64,000 nt of DNA from UMGS1649 sp045534225 (GCA_045534225.1 JAZSJJ010000007.1:72472-136471); one strand, 5' to 3'. Shown: positions 34,271 through 43,435, numbered from the stretch's first letter. A program made the numbers and translations. The notes: a model not told the origin generated them from the sequence alone.

Positions 34271-34840
34271 TTATACTCTTTTGTTTCTCTTTTTCTTTTT
34301 ACCTGTTTCTTTTATTTCACCGACTAGTCTTAGCTTGAAATCTTTATCGTCTATTGCCATTTGAAGAGCCATTGCTTCTTCTTCAGATATTCTATCTTCA
34401 ACCTTAGATTCAGTCACTAGTTTTGCATATATATTAGAACCATGTTTTGAATATATATGATTAATTAGTACTCCATTGTTGTAATCATCTAGAAGCGCTA
34501 ATGCAAAACTTAATTTATTTTCCGTTTCATCGTAAGCATTATATTTTATAAATCCTACTTTTTGCACATTACTCTTTATTTTGTTTATATACTTATTCAC
34601 AGTTTCCACAGTATCTTCCGACTTTTTCTCAACGGCATTTAATCTGTCGTAAATAGATTGAAAGTCATCCTGAATATCTACCTTAGAATTAAACTTAGCA
34701 AGAACTTTTTCATATTGTTCTTTGTACTTCTTTACCTTTTTATTATTCTTTAACAGCAATACAAAGTTTATTATTGTTATTGCAAAAAGGACAAGCATTA
34801 CAATATGTTCTACGTCTAATTTTTCTAATATATCCATCAT
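34271..34840 (-). CDS. DUF4446 family protein
   Basis: 189 residues: N-terminal membrane helix (about 13-30), coiled-coil stretch (30-90), then the conserved VGFIKYNAYDETENKLSFAL and LLDDYNNGVLINHIYSKHGS region of DUF4446. This family typically sits next to parA/parB in Clostridia, as here. The ATG at 34840 has AAGGTG 6 nt upstream; the earlier GTG overlaps that site. Function unknown; it may link chromosome segregation to the membrane. Confidence 0.78.
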   Translation of the reverse strand: MMDILEKLDVEHIVMLVLFAITIINFVLLLKNNKKVKKYKEQYEKVLAKFNSKVDIQDDFQSIYDRLNAVEKKSEDTVETVNKYINKIKSNVQKVGFIKYNAYDETENKLSFALALLDDYNNGVLINHIYSKHGSNIYAKLVTESKVEDRISEEEAMALQMAIDDKDFKLRLVGEIKETGKKKKRNKRV

Positions 34841-34867
34841 GACTTTCACCTTCTTTTATTATTTCGT

Positions 34868-35749
34868 TTATAGTTCTATTTCTAGCTTTTCAAGTATGCT
34901 TTCTAAACCTTCATTGTTGTAGTATTCGATAATTAGACGTTGATTTTGTTTTGAGGCATCTACTTTTACCTTCATTCCAAAATACTCGCTTAATTTGTCT
35001 TCTACAGCTTTGTAAAGACTACTTTTCTTAGCTACCTTCTTCTTTTTCACATTATACTTGTTAGCATCTTCATAAATAAGTTTTTCAACTTCTCTTACAG
35101 TAAGTTTCTTTTCTATTACCTTCTTGGCAACTCTTACTTGTTCTTCTGCATCTTCTATTGTAAGAAGCGCTCTAGCTTGTCCTTCAACAAGTTTTCCATC
35201 TAAAACATACTCTTGAACTTCAGGAGTTAGTTTTAGAAGTCTTACTATGTTGGAAACTGCTGATTGACTCTTTCCAGTTACTTTTGCAACTTCTGTTACT
35301 GTATACTCATCTATCTCCATAAGCTCTTTTAGAGCTCTTGCAACTTCCATTACGTTAAGATCTTCTCTTTGAATATTCTCTATTAATGCAACTTGTTTTC
35401 TCTTAGATTCTGTATAATCTTTAACTATAGCTGGTATTGTTTTAAGACCAACTATTTTAGCCGCTCTCCATCTTCTTTCACCTGCTACTATATGATAACC
35501 TTCATCTGCTTTTTCTACGATGATTGGTTGAATAACCCCATGTTCTCTTACAGAATCTGCAAGTTCTTCTAATTTCTTTTCGTCAAACACTTTTCTTGGC
35601 TGATTAGGCATTGGTTCTACATCTGTAACATTAAGCTCTACAACGCTGTCTAGTATTGTTTTCTTTTCTTTTGTTGTTACACTCTTAACCTCTTCTATAT
35701 CATCAAATAACGCATTTAATCCTCTTCCCAAACCTTTACTAGTTCCCAT
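34868..35749 (-). CDS. parB: chromosome partitioning protein ParB (Spo0J)
   Basis: 293 residues: N-terminal CTPase/ParB domain with GERRWRAAK (box II), a helix-turn-helix around VTGKSQSAVSNIVRLLKL, and a C-terminal dimer domain. It binds parS sites near the origin, spreads along DNA, and works with ParA/Soj in origin segregation and SMC loading. AGGAGGAG precedes the ATG. It lies 16 nt after parA in the same operon. Confidence 0.95.
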   Translation of the reverse strand: MGTSKGLGRGLNALFDDIEEVKSVTTKEKKTILDSVVELNVTDVEPMPNQPRKVFDEKKLEELADSVREHGVIQPIIVEKADEGYHIVAGERRWRAAKIVGLKTIPAIVKDYTESKRKQVALIENIQREDLNVMEVARALKELMEIDEYTVTEVAKVTGKSQSAVSNIVRLLKLTPEVQEYVLDGKLVEGQARALLTIEDAEEQVRVAKKVIEKKLTVREVEKLIYEDANKYNVKKKKVAKKSSLYKAVEDKLSEYFGMKVKVDASKQNQRLIIEYYNNEGLESILEKLEIEL

Positions 35750-35765
35750 ATTCTCCTCCTATGTT

Positions 35766-36536
35766 CTATTTGTTATTATTTAATAATTCTTTTGCTAGTT
35801 TCTTGTATGTTCTAGCGCCCTTAGACAATGGATCATATATTGTTATTGGTAGTCCATGACTTGGTGCTTCACTAAGTCTAATATTTCTTGGTATCATTGT
35901 CTCGAATACCTTGTTTCCAAAATATTTCACAACTTCTTCTGCTACTTGAGTAGATAATCTAGTTCTAGAATCAAACATTGTCATTACAACACCTTCAATT
36001 TCTAAATCCGGATTTAGATTCTTTTGAACAAGCTTGATAGTGTTTACAAGTTGTCCTAAACCTTCTAATGCATAATATTCTGATTGGATTGGAACAAGAA
36101 TACTATCTGCTGCTGCAAATGCGTTCAATGTTACTAATCCTAATGATGGAGGACAATCCATAAATATATAATCATATTGTTGAGTTTCTTCTAATTCTTC
36201 TATTGCTTTCTTAAGTCTTGTTTCACGTGCCATTAAAGGAACAAGTTCAACTTCTGCCGCTGCAAGGTTTATACTTGATGGACACACGAATAATTTTTTA
36301 ACCACAGTCGGTTTTATTATGTCAACCATTTTTTCTTCGTTTATTATTACATCGTACACTGACTTGTCAGTTGGTTGCTTTGCTATACCCACACCACTAG
36401 TTGCATTACCTTGTGGATCTATGTCTATTAAAAGTACTTTCTTGCCTCTTTCTGCAACACAAGCACTTAAGTTAATTGCTGTTGTAGTCTTACCTACGCC
36501 ACCCTTTTGATTTGCTATTGCTATTACTTTTGCCAC
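35766..36536 (-). CDS. parA: chromosome partitioning ATPase ParA (Soj)
   Basis: 256 residues with the deviant Walker A NQKGGVGKTTTA at about residues 8-19, DPQGNATSG and DCPPSLGL. Dimeric ATPase that segregates origins with ParB and, in Bacillus, also regulates DnaA. The start is a GTG at 36536: the frame runs further upstream, but GAGGTG lies 6 nt before this GTG and the family starts right here. A parS-like half-perfect site (TGTTTCACGTG, 36219-36229) lies inside the gene. Confidence 0.95.
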   Translation of the reverse strand: MAKVIAIANQKGGVGKTTTAINLSACVAERGKKVLLIDIDPQGNATSGVGIAKQPTDKSVYDVIINEEKMVDIIKPTVVKKLFVCPSSINLAAAEVELVPLMARETRLKKAIEELEETQQYDYIFMDCPPSLGLVTLNAFAAADSILVPIQSEYYALEGLGQLVNTIKLVQKNLNPDLEIEGVVMTMFDSRTRLSTQVAEEVVKYFGNKVFETMIPRNIRLSEAPSHGLPITIYDPLSKGARTYKKLAKELLNNNK

Positions 36537-36577
36537 AACTTTCACCTCTTTGCTTGTTATTATATTACAATTTAAAT

Positions 36578-36623
36578 AAAAAGAAAAGAGCAAATCTCTT
36601 TTTTTATAGATTTACTCTTTTCT
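36578..36623. terminator. terminator between the 85-aa gene and parA
   Basis: AGAAAAGAGCAAATCT/AGATTTACTCTTTTCT arms around a 10-nt loop, U-run in both directions. Confidence 0.75.
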
Positions 36624-36654
36624 TTTTTGGCCTTTATACAATCATATCATTTAA

Positions 36655-36912
36655 TTACTTGATAGATTTTCCGAAAACGGTCAGTTGCCAGTCATACATT
36701 CTCCTTAACGCGGAAGATAAGATTTTATCTTGAGGCCAAAGCCAATCATAAAAACTTTCTTTAGGTTTCATAAACCACTCTTCATAGAGCTCCCGTATCA
36801 GTTGGTTGTATTCTTCGTCCCCGGCTTCTAACTGCCATCTAAGTTTTCTTGCCTGAATTTCTTCAGAACAAGTAAGGCCATGCTTACAGTTTACTTTTTT
36901 CTTCTTTGCCAT
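36655..36912 (-). CDS. hypothetical basic protein (85 aa)
   Basis: Starts MAKKKKVNCKHGLTC and has Trp-rich helices (LRWQLEAGDEEY, EEWFMKPKESFYDWLWPQDK). Not recognised. AAGGAGG lies 5 nt before the ATG, and it has its own promoter and terminator. Its base composition is clearly more GC-rich than its neighbours (CCG, CGG, GAC, CAG codons), which points to transfer from elsewhere. It interrupts the otherwise conserved rsmG-parA neighbourhood. Confidence 0.6.
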   Translation of the reverse strand: MAKKKKVNCKHGLTCSEEIQARKLRWQLEAGDEEYNQLIRELYEEWFMKPKESFYDWLWPQDKILSSALRRMYDWQLTVFGKSIK

Positions 36913-36966
36913 ACAAACCTCCTTATTTATTTAAATATAGTCATAGTGTTTTTTACAGCACTATGT

Positions 36967-36995
36967 ATTATACCATACGGTGTCAAGTATTGCAA
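36967..36995 (-). promoter_or_regulatory. promoter of the 85-aa gene
   Basis: Minus strand TTGCAA (36995-36990), 17 bp, TATAAT (36972-36967), followed by an inverted repeat CATAGTG/CACTATG in the leader. Confidence 0.65.
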
Positions 36996-37025
36996 ATTTT
37001 ATTACCTAGAAGCCTCATTTTTAGC

Positions 37026-37760
37026 CTATAATGGTTGCTTTTTAATTTTAGCAAATTGTCTTGGATATTTTTCCTTAACATTATTTGTTTTAGTATATTC
37101 TATGATTGTTCTTCTAAAATATTCATTATTATATTCTAATTGATATTCAAATGTATCTTTAAGTTTAAGTGCAAGTTCTACTATAGCTTTATTTGTTTCT
37201 TTCATTTCTTCTTCAGTCTTATCTGCCTTCATATATACGCACTTCCCACCTATTTTTACAAACGGAGAAGTAAGTTCCATAAGCACATTAAGTCTTGCTA
37301 CTGCCCTACTTACAACTACATCATAAACTTCTCTATAGCCCGCTTCTTTAGCTGTTTCTTCTGCTCTACCATGTACAGCCCTAACATTCTTAAGTCCCAA
37401 TTTTTTAATAACTTCATCAAGGAATATTATTCTCTTATTTAGAGCATCAAATAACGTAATATTTACTTTGTCACCAAAATATATAGCAAGAATCATACCA
37501 GGAAGTCCAGCTCCTGTTCCAACATCTATTACTTTGTCTCCTTCTTTAATATATTTTGCTACATAAAGAGAATCTACTATGTGTTTTACTATTACTTCAT
37601 CATCCTCTGTAACAGCAGTAAGGTTTATCTTTTCGTTCCATTCTACTAAGAGTTCCTTATATGTGTATAGCATTTCTGCTTTTTCATAAGATATATCCAA
37701 ACCTATTGATTTTACTGCATTTACAGTGTTTTCTATAAACTGTTCTTTAGTTAATTTCAC
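37026..37760 (-). CDS. rsmG: 16S rRNA 7-methylguanosine methyltransferase
   Basis: 244 residues. SAM-binding DVGTGAGLPGM lies at about 79-89, with NVRAVHGRAEE and DVVVSRAVARL after it. It methylates G527 of 16S rRNA. The start is a GTG at 37760 lying inside a 14-bp parS-like palindrome; GAGGTG lies 9 nt upstream. It lies 6 nt after mnmG. Confidence 0.95.
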   Translation of the reverse strand: MKLTKEQFIENTVNAVKSIGLDISYEKAEMLYTYKELLVEWNEKINLTAVTEDDEVIVKHIVDSLYVAKYIKEGDKVIDVGTGAGLPGMILAIYFGDKVNITLFDALNKRIIFLDEVIKKLGLKNVRAVHGRAEETAKEAGYREVYDVVVSRAVARLNVLMELTSPFVKIGGKCVYMKADKTEEEMKETNKAIVELALKLKDTFEYQLEYNNEYFRRTIIEYTKTNNVKEKYPRQFAKIKKQPL

Positions 37761-37767
37761 GTGAAAT
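37754..37767. promoter_or_regulatory. parS-like palindrome over the rsmG start codon
   Basis: ATTTCACGTGAAAT contains the 12-bp core of the Bacillus parS site (TGTTTCACGTGAAACA). ParB/ParA genes lie 2 kb away. Confidence 0.75.
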
Positions 37768-39662
37768 CACACCTCTTTCTTCCCACTTTGAGTTAAGTAA
37801 ATTAAAAGTACAGATATATCCGCTGGAGATACTCCTGTTATTCTAGAAGCTTGGCCTACAGATGTTGGTTTTTGTTTATTTAATTTTTGTCTTGCTTCTA
37901 AACTTAAACCTTTTATTTGTTCATAATCTATTTCTGTAGATAGTTTCTTTTCTTCTAATTTTTTGAATCTATCTATTTGTTCTTGTTGAAGTTTAATATA
38001 TCCAGCATACTTGACTTGTATTTCTACTTGTTCCCTTACAGACCTTGGTAATACTGGTCTAGAAGGATCTATACATGCTGTATTATCATAAGTAACTTCT
38101 GTTCTTTTTAATAATTCTGCAAGCTTTGTGCCTCTTTCGATTTTACTACTTCCTAATGATTCTAAAAGAGTATTTGTATTGTCATTAGCTTTGATTAATG
38201 TAGTTGTTACTCTTTCTAATTCTTTCTCTATTAATTCCTTTTTATTTACAAATGCAGCATATCTTTCATCACTTACAAGCCCTACAGCATGGCCTTTTTC
38301 AGTAAGTCTAAGGTCTGCATTATCTTGTCTTAACATTAATCTGTATTCCGAACGTGATGTCATCATTCTATATGGTTCATTAGTTCCCTTTGTAACAAGG
38401 TCATCTATTAACACCCCTATATATGCTTCAGATCTATCTAATGTAAACTCTGGCAGACTATCTATCTCTCTTGCTGCATTAATTCCAGCAATTAAGCCTT
38501 GTGCAGCTGCTTCTTCATATCCAGAACTTCCATTAATTTGTCCTGCAAAATATAGTCCATCTATATCTTTATATTTTAATCCCAAAGATAGTTTTGTTGA
38601 GTCTATTGCATCGTATTCTATTGCATATGCAGAACGCATAAACCTACAATTCTCTAAGCCTGGAACGGTTTTATATAATCTCTTTTGAACCTCTTCTGGA
38701 AGAGAAGAAGACATTCCTTGGATATACATTTCTCCAGTATTATCTCCCATTGGTTCTATAAATATTTGATGTCTCTCTTTATCTGCAAATCTCATCACCT
38801 TATCTTCTATAGAAGGACAATATCTAGGCCCAACGCCTGATATAGAGCCATTAAATAGCGGCGAACGATGAATATTTGATCTAATTTCTTTATGTGTTTC
38901 TTCGTTCGTATATGTTAAATAACAGTCTATTTGAGGTCTTGATAAGAGTTCCTTGTTTTCTTCATTCATGAATGAGAACGACTGTATATCTTCATCACCT
39001 TTTTGTACTTCCATCTTAGATAAGTCCATAGTTTTTACATTTATTCTTGCTGGTGTACCAGTTTTAAATCTTCTTAATTCTATACCTAAATTTAATAAAC
39101 TTTGAGATAACTCATTAGCTGGGAATACGCCATCCGGGCCGCTTTCATAAGATACTTCACCTATTACAACTTTACCTTTTAGATATGTTCCAGTAGCAAC
39201 TACTATTGATTTACACCCATATATTGCTCCGTTTTTAGTTCTTATTTCTTTAACTTTATTTCCCTCAGTTCTAATTTCTACTACTTCTGCTTGTATAATA
39301 TCTAGATTTTGTTCATTTTCTAGCACTTGCTTCATATATGCATGATATTTCTTTCTGTCTATTTGTGCTCTTAATGAATGTACTGCTGGTCCTTTAGATG
39401 AATTTAGCATCTTAGATTGTACAAAACATTGGTCGGCAGAAAGTCCCATTTGACCTCCTAAAGCATCTATTTCTCTAACTAGATGTCCTTTAGAAGTGCC
39501 GCCAATACTAGGATTACAAGGCATATTAGCAACCGAATCCATATTCATTACAAACATAGCTGTAGTCTTACCAAGACGTGCGGCAGCAAGGGCAGCTTCT
39601 ATACCAGCATGTCCTCCACCTATTACAACTACATCATAATCCATATCTTTATATTCTATCAT
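37767..39662 (-). CDS. mnmG: tRNA uridine-5-carboxymethylaminomethyl modification enzyme, FAD subunit
   Basis: 631 residues. Rossmann FAD-binding GGGHAGIEAA at about 15-24, the conserved NPSIGGTSKGHLVREIDALG, SGPDGVFP-type text, and a helical C-terminal domain ending in ISVLLIYL. With MnmE it modifies the wobble uridine of several tRNAs. Operon mnmE-mnmG-rsmG with gaps of 10 and 6 nt. Confidence 0.96.
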   Translation of the reverse strand: MIEYKDMDYDVVVIGGGHAGIEAALAAARLGKTTAMFVMNMDSVANMPCNPSIGGTSKGHLVREIDALGGQMGLSADQCFVQSKMLNSSKGPAVHSLRAQIDRKKYHAYMKQVLENEQNLDIIQAEVVEIRTEGNKVKEIRTKNGAIYGCKSIVVATGTYLKGKVVIGEVSYESGPDGVFPANELSQSLLNLGIELRRFKTGTPARINVKTMDLSKMEVQKGDEDIQSFSFMNEENKELLSRPQIDCYLTYTNEETHKEIRSNIHRSPLFNGSISGVGPRYCPSIEDKVMRFADKERHQIFIEPMGDNTGEMYIQGMSSSLPEEVQKRLYKTVPGLENCRFMRSAYAIEYDAIDSTKLSLGLKYKDIDGLYFAGQINGSSGYEEAAAQGLIAGINAAREIDSLPEFTLDRSEAYIGVLIDDLVTKGTNEPYRMMTSRSEYRLMLRQDNADLRLTEKGHAVGLVSDERYAAFVNKKELIEKELERVTTTLIKANDNTNTLLESLGSSKIERGTKLAELLKRTEVTYDNTACIDPSRPVLPRSVREQVEIQVKYAGYIKLQQEQIDRFKKLEEKKLSTEIDYEQIKGLSLEARQKLNKQKPTSVGQASRITGVSPADISVLLIYLTQSGKKEV

Positions 39663-39672
39663 TATATTATTC

Positions 39673-41046
39673 CTACTTTCCTAAGCAGAACTTCTCGAAT
39701 ATTTTGTTTACAACATCGCTACTTGCATTCTTTCCTGTAATGTTCCCTAACATTTCTGTAGCTTCTTTTATATCTATTGCAGCAACATCTAAAGATTCTC
39801 CCATTTCTGCTATTTCTTTTGCTTTAATAACGCTATTTCTAGCTTTTTCTAGTAAATCTTTATGCCTTTCATTTACTATTATTCTACTTTCTTCACTATC
39901 TATATTAGATATATTAAATATTTCTTCTATAGTATCTTTTAATTCTACAATACCTTCTCCAGTTTTACTAGATATACATATTATATTTTTATGATTTCCT
40001 AATTGACTTTTAACATCTTCGATCTTTTCACGTGAAATATCTACTTTGTTAAGCCCAATTATATATGGTTTGTTTTGTCCTTTTATTCTCTCTAAAAGCT
40101 CGATGTCTCTAGCGTTTAAGCCTCTTGATAAGTCTATTAAATATATTATCATATCCGTATCATCTATAGCTTTTAGACTTTTGTTAACACCTATAGCTTC
40201 AACCACATCGTCAGTTTCTCTTATTCCTGCAGTGTCTGAAACATTAAGTACAAGATTACCAATTATTAATGTTTCTTCTATAACATCCCTAGTTGTTCCT
40301 TCTATATCTGTTACTATTGCTTTCTCTTCATTTAATAATGTATTTAATAATGATGATTTACCTACATTTGTATTTCCTACTATTGCTAGGTTTATTCCGT
40401 TCTTTATATATTTACCATCATTATGTGTCTTAATTAACAAATCTATTTCTTTCTTTATTAAGTCTAATCTCTCTGTTAGTTTATCTATTGTTATTTCTTC
40501 ATAATCATATTCTGGATAATCTATGCTAACTTCTATTTCAGCCATTAGTGTTACAAGCATATCTCTTACTGTTTCTACTTTATCGTAGATTCCGCCTGAC
40601 AACTGGTTTACAGCCACTTTTGCTTGTGCGCTTGTCTTAGCATTTATTACATCAATTATAGCTTCTGCTTTAGATAAATCCATCTTACCATTTAAGAAAG
40701 CTCTCTTAGAGAATTCTCCTGGTTCAGCTATTCTTGCCCCATTATCTATAACAAGCTTTAATATCTCAAGAGTAACCTTTCTTCCACCGTGACAATTTAT
40801 CTCGCATACATCTTCTCCGGTGAAACTGTGTGGTGCCTTAAAGCACGAAACAAGCACTTCATCTACCATAGTGCTTGTGCTATTATTTATTATCTTTCCA
40901 TAGATTATCTTTTGATGATCTAACTTCGCATAGTTCGTGAAAATTTTAGACACTATTTCTAATGCCTTTTCTCCACTTATTCTTATTATATTAATTCCAC
41001 TACTTGTACCACCAGTACTTATAGCCGCAATAGTTTCTGTTAACAT
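39673..41046 (-). CDS. mnmE: tRNA modification GTPase
   Basis: 457 residues: N-terminal tetrahydrofolate-binding domain, a GTPase inserted in a helical domain (G1 GNTNVGKSS, G3 DTAGIRETDD, G4 LNKVD) and the C-terminal CLGK with the family cysteine. A parS-like site lies inside at 40026-40037. It follows the jag terminator closely, so it probably depends on read-through or a promoter within jag. Confidence 0.96.
   Translation of the reverse strand: MLTETIAAISTGGTSSGINIIRISGEKALEIVSKIFTNYAKLDHQKIIYGKIINNSTSTMVDEVLVSCFKAPHSFTGEDVCEINCHGGRKVTLEILKLVIDNGARIAEPGEFSKRAFLNGKMDLSKAEAIIDVINAKTSAQAKVAVNQLSGGIYDKVETVRDMLVTLMAEIEVSIDYPEYDYEEITIDKLTERLDLIKKEIDLLIKTHNDGKYIKNGINLAIVGNTNVGKSSLLNTLLNEEKAIVTDIEGTTRDVIEETLIIGNLVLNVSDTAGIRETDDVVEAIGVNKSLKAIDDTDMIIYLIDLSRGLNARDIELLERIKGQNKPYIIGLNKVDISREKIEDVKSQLGNHKNIICISSKTGEGIVELKDTIEEIFNISNIDSEESRIIVNERHKDLLEKARNSVIKAKEIAEMGESLDVAAIDIKEATEMLGNITGKNASSDVVNKIFEKFCLGK
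40024..40039. promoter_or_regulatory. parS-like site inside mnmE
   Basis: 16-mer with the perfect core TTTCACGTGAAA; 13 of 16 positions match the Bacillus consensus. Confidence 0.75.
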
Positions 41047-41066
41047 AACTTTATTCCCTTCCCCTA

Positions 41067-41090
41067 TAAAAAGTCAGCTTTTGCTGACCT
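41067..41090 (-). terminator. terminator after jag
   Basis: GTCAGC/GCTGAC stem with a 4-nt loop and five U on the minus strand, 7 nt past the jag stop. Confidence 0.8.
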
Positions 41091-41096
41091 TTTATT

Positions 41097-41744
41097 TTAT
41101 CTTACTTTTTTAATTACTACTCTTCTTCTTGGCTCTTCGCCGTAGCTTTCTGTTTTTACATCTGTTCTATTTGCAAGTTCTGTATGTATTATCATTCTTT
41201 CATACGCAGACATTGGTTCTAATCTTACATCTCTTCCAAATTTCACAGCGTTTCTAGCCATTTTTCTAGCTAATTCTTTAAGTCTTTCTTCTTTCTTAAC
41301 TTTGTAATCATTTACTTCTACGAATACTTTAGCATATTCTTCCTCTTCTTTTTGAAGTATTGAGTTTATTGTAGATTGTATAGCTTCTATTGTTTTTCCT
41401 TTATATCCTATTAAGTGTGCTGAGCCTTCTGATGCTATTTTTACTAGTACTTTTCCATCTTCTGCTGTAACTTCAAATGTTGAAGAATCACCAGTAATTT
41501 CAAAGATTTTTGTAAGTATTTCGTTTGCTTTTTCTACTGTTTTTTGTAGTTGTTCATCGTCTACTTTCTTTTCTACTGTAAGTCTTACTTTAGCCATTTT
41601 ACTTGAAAGTATTCCAAGCATTCCGTTTGATGGTTCGTCTATTACTAAGATTTTAACATCTTCACGTGAAACTTTAAGTGTTTCTAAACCTTTTCTTATT
41701 GCTTCTTCTACTGTCTTTCCATATTCTTCTGTCATTCTTTTCAT
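41097..41744 (-). CDS. jag: RNA-binding protein Jag (KhpB, SpoIIIJ-associated)
   Basis: 215 residues: N-terminal Jag-N domain (GKTVEEAIRKGLETLKVSRE), a KH domain with IGYKGKTIEAIQ, and a C-terminal R3H domain (MSAYERMIIHTELANRTDVKTES). It binds RNA with KhpA and influences division and wall synthesis. AGGAGG precedes the ATG; it begins 1 nt after yidC. A third parS-like site lies within it at 41658-41673. Confidence 0.94.
   Translation of the reverse strand: MKRMTEEYGKTVEEAIRKGLETLKVSREDVKILVIDEPSNGMLGILSSKMAKVRLTVEKKVDDEQLQKTVEKANEILTKIFEITGDSSTFEVTAEDGKVLVKIASEGSAHLIGYKGKTIEAIQSTINSILQKEEEEYAKVFVEVNDYKVKKEERLKELARKMARNAVKFGRDVRLEPMSAYERMIIHTELANRTDVKTESYGEEPRRRVVIKKVR
41658..41673. promoter_or_regulatory. 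parS-like site inside jag
   Basis: Core TTCACGTGAAAC, 12 of 16 positions of the Bacillus consensus. Confidence 0.6.
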
Positions 41745-41745
41745 G

Positions 41746-42576
41746 TTATTTTCCTCCTATCATAATAGTGTCTTTCTTCAGCATTAAATTTATTATTAAA
41801 TGCGTTATTATTTGAAGCACACTACCTATTAACCAATATACTCCTAGTGCTAACGGCATTACATATGATATGTAACCAGATAAAATTGGCATCATTGTCA
41901 TCATGCCTTTTTGTTGTTCCATTTGTTCTTGTGTCATAGCACTATTTCTCTTGTTTATTTCATTTTGGACTACTGCTAAAACAACTGATAATATTGGTAT
42001 TATCAATATTATTGGACTAGTTCTTTTTGATTCATCTTTAGCAAATACATCTGATGGTTTAGCGCCAAAATCCAAACCTATAAAATCCATATTTATTAGT
42101 TCTTTTTTATCTGCTATCTCTATTTCGTACGCTTTAACTTCTTTTTCTGTAATACTTTCTTTGTCTAAGTATTCTACAGCATATTCCTGGCCATATTTCA
42201 TCATTTGATCTTGTGGCACCTGCATTATGTATGTAAGTGGTTGTTTTACTATTGCAAATATTGCAAATATCAAAGGTATTTGAATTAGCATAGATAAGCA
42301 ACCTCCAGCAGGATTTATTTTATGCTCACTATACATCTTAGTAAGCTCTTCTGCCATCTTTTCGTTATTTCCTTTATATTTTTCCCTTATTTCTTTCTCT
42401 AAAGGCGCTACTTTTTTCATTTCTTTCATCGCCTTTTCTTGTTTATAAGTGACTGGGAACATTAATAATTTTGTTAATACCGTAAATATTATTATAGACA
42501 AACCATAGTTTTCACCTACTATGTTATATATTAATCTTATTAGAGCCCCAAGTATTTCCGCTATAAAATTTATCAT
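41746..42576 (-). CDS. yidC: membrane protein insertase YidC (SpoIIIJ/OxaA)
   Basis: 276 residues with five membrane helices of the Oxa1 core: YGLSIIIFTVLTKLLMFPVTYKQ, a charged coiled hairpin, then GGCLSMLIQIPLIFAIF. There is no lipobox, unlike Bacillus SpoIIIJ. The loop between helices 2 and 3 is extended by about 40 acidic residues (about 130-170). It inserts membrane proteins, including F0c. AAGGAG lies 5 nt before the ATG. Confidence 0.95.
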   Translation of the reverse strand: MINFIAEILGALIRLIYNIVGENYGLSIIIFTVLTKLLMFPVTYKQEKAMKEMKKVAPLEKEIREKYKGNNEKMAEELTKMYSEHKINPAGGCLSMLIQIPLIFAIFAIVKQPLTYIMQVPQDQMMKYGQEYAVEYLDKESITEKEVKAYEIEIADKKELINMDFIGLDFGAKPSDVFAKDESKRTSPIILIIPILSVVLAVVQNEINKRNSAMTQEQMEQQKGMMTMMPILSGYISYVMPLALGVYWLIGSVLQIITHLIINLMLKKDTIMIGGK

Positions 42577-42585
42577 CTTTTCTCC

Positions 42586-42828
42586 TTACTCTAAATGGTC
42601 TACTCCACCCTTACCAAAAGGATGGCATTTCAACATTCTTTTTAATCCTTTAAAACTACCTCTAATTATACCATATTTGTCAATAGCTTGTTTTGTATAT
42701 TCTGAACATGTTGGATAAAATATACATTTCTTTCCAAAATGCTTTGAAATGTGTTTTTGATAAAAATTAATCATCAAAATCCCTAAACGTCTAGGAGCCA
42801 TTTTAAGGCTTTTTATTATCTTAACCAT
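42586..42828 (-). CDS. yidD: membrane protein insertion efficiency factor
   Basis: 80 residues, the YidD family: YQKHISKHFGKKCIFYPTCS, then EYTKQAIDKYG and KRMLKCHPFGKGGVDHL. Helps YidC-dependent insertion at the membrane. It overlaps rnpA by 8 nt. Confidence 0.95.
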   Translation of the reverse strand: MVKIIKSLKMAPRRLGILMINFYQKHISKHFGKKCIFYPTCSEYTKQAIDKYGIIRGSFKGLKRMLKCHPFGKGGVDHLE

Positions 42829-43171
42829 GTAACATGTCGTTTTTTATAAATAAATCTCTCATTTCGTCTTTTACAGCGTTAAAATCTAATTTATTTATTT
42901 CTATATCCTTTCTATATAAAATTATAATATTATATTGTTTCAAAAGATCTTTTTCTAGTAAGTGGTATGCTTCTCTTGCCCACCTTTTTAATTTGTTTCT
43001 TGTTACACTATTACCATGTTTCTTGCTTACGCATATTCCGAGTCTATTTTCACATGTAATATCATTATTTTTCTTTATATAAATAGCTAATCTTTTTCCT
43101 GAAACGTAACTTCCTTGTCTTAAAACTCTCTTAAAGTTAACACTTCCTTTTAAAGATTTTGTATATCTCAT
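42821..43171 (-). CDS. rnpA: ribonuclease P protein component
   Basis: 116 residues. The RNase P signature (NRLGICVSKKHGNSVTRNKL, then KRWAREAYHLL) is clear; the protein matures tRNA 5' ends with the RNase P RNA. The ATG at 43171 has AGGTGA 5 nt upstream; an earlier in-frame GTG lies within that site. Confidence 0.94.
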   Translation of the reverse strand: MRYTKSLKGSVNFKRVLRQGSYVSGKRLAIYIKKNNDITCENRLGICVSKKHGNSVTRNKLKRWAREAYHLLEKDLLKQYNIIILYRKDIEINKLDFNAVKDEMRDLFIKNDMLHG

Positions 43172-43205
43172 TTTTCTCACCTATTAATATTTTAATTCAT
43201 TTGGA

Positions 43206-43233
43206 TAAAAAAATAAAGGCTCTCGCCTTTATT
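43206..43233 (-). terminator. hairpin terminator between rpmH and rnpA
   Basis: AATAAAGGC/GCCTTTATT stem, 4-nt loop, seven U on the minus strand. It should reduce rnpA transcription relative to rpmH. Confidence 0.85.
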
Positions 43234-43255
43234 AAAAATATCCTATTTAATTTAA

Positions 43256-43390
43256 TTAAGCTGTAAGTTTAGCTCTTCCTTTAGCTCTTCTAGCTTTTAA
43301 TACTTTTCTTCCATTAGCAGTTTTCATTCTTTTTCTGAAACCGTGCTCTTTCTTTTCTTGTCTATTTTTAGGTTGAAATGTCATTTTCAT
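43256..43390 (-). CDS. rpmH: ribosomal protein L34
   Basis: 44 residues. MKMTFQPKNRQEKKEHGFRK and KTANGRKVLKARRAKGRAKL are unmistakable L34. The ATG at 43390 has AGGAGGTG 9 nt upstream. First gene of the rpmH-rnpA-yidD-yidC-jag operon, next to oriC as in most Firmicutes. Confidence 0.97.
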   Translation of the reverse strand: MKMTFQPKNRQEKKEHGFRKRMKTANGRKVLKARRAKGRAKLTA

Positions 43391-43435
43391 AATGTAGTAC
43401 ACCTCCTGTTAATTAGTCTACAAATTTCTGGTAAG

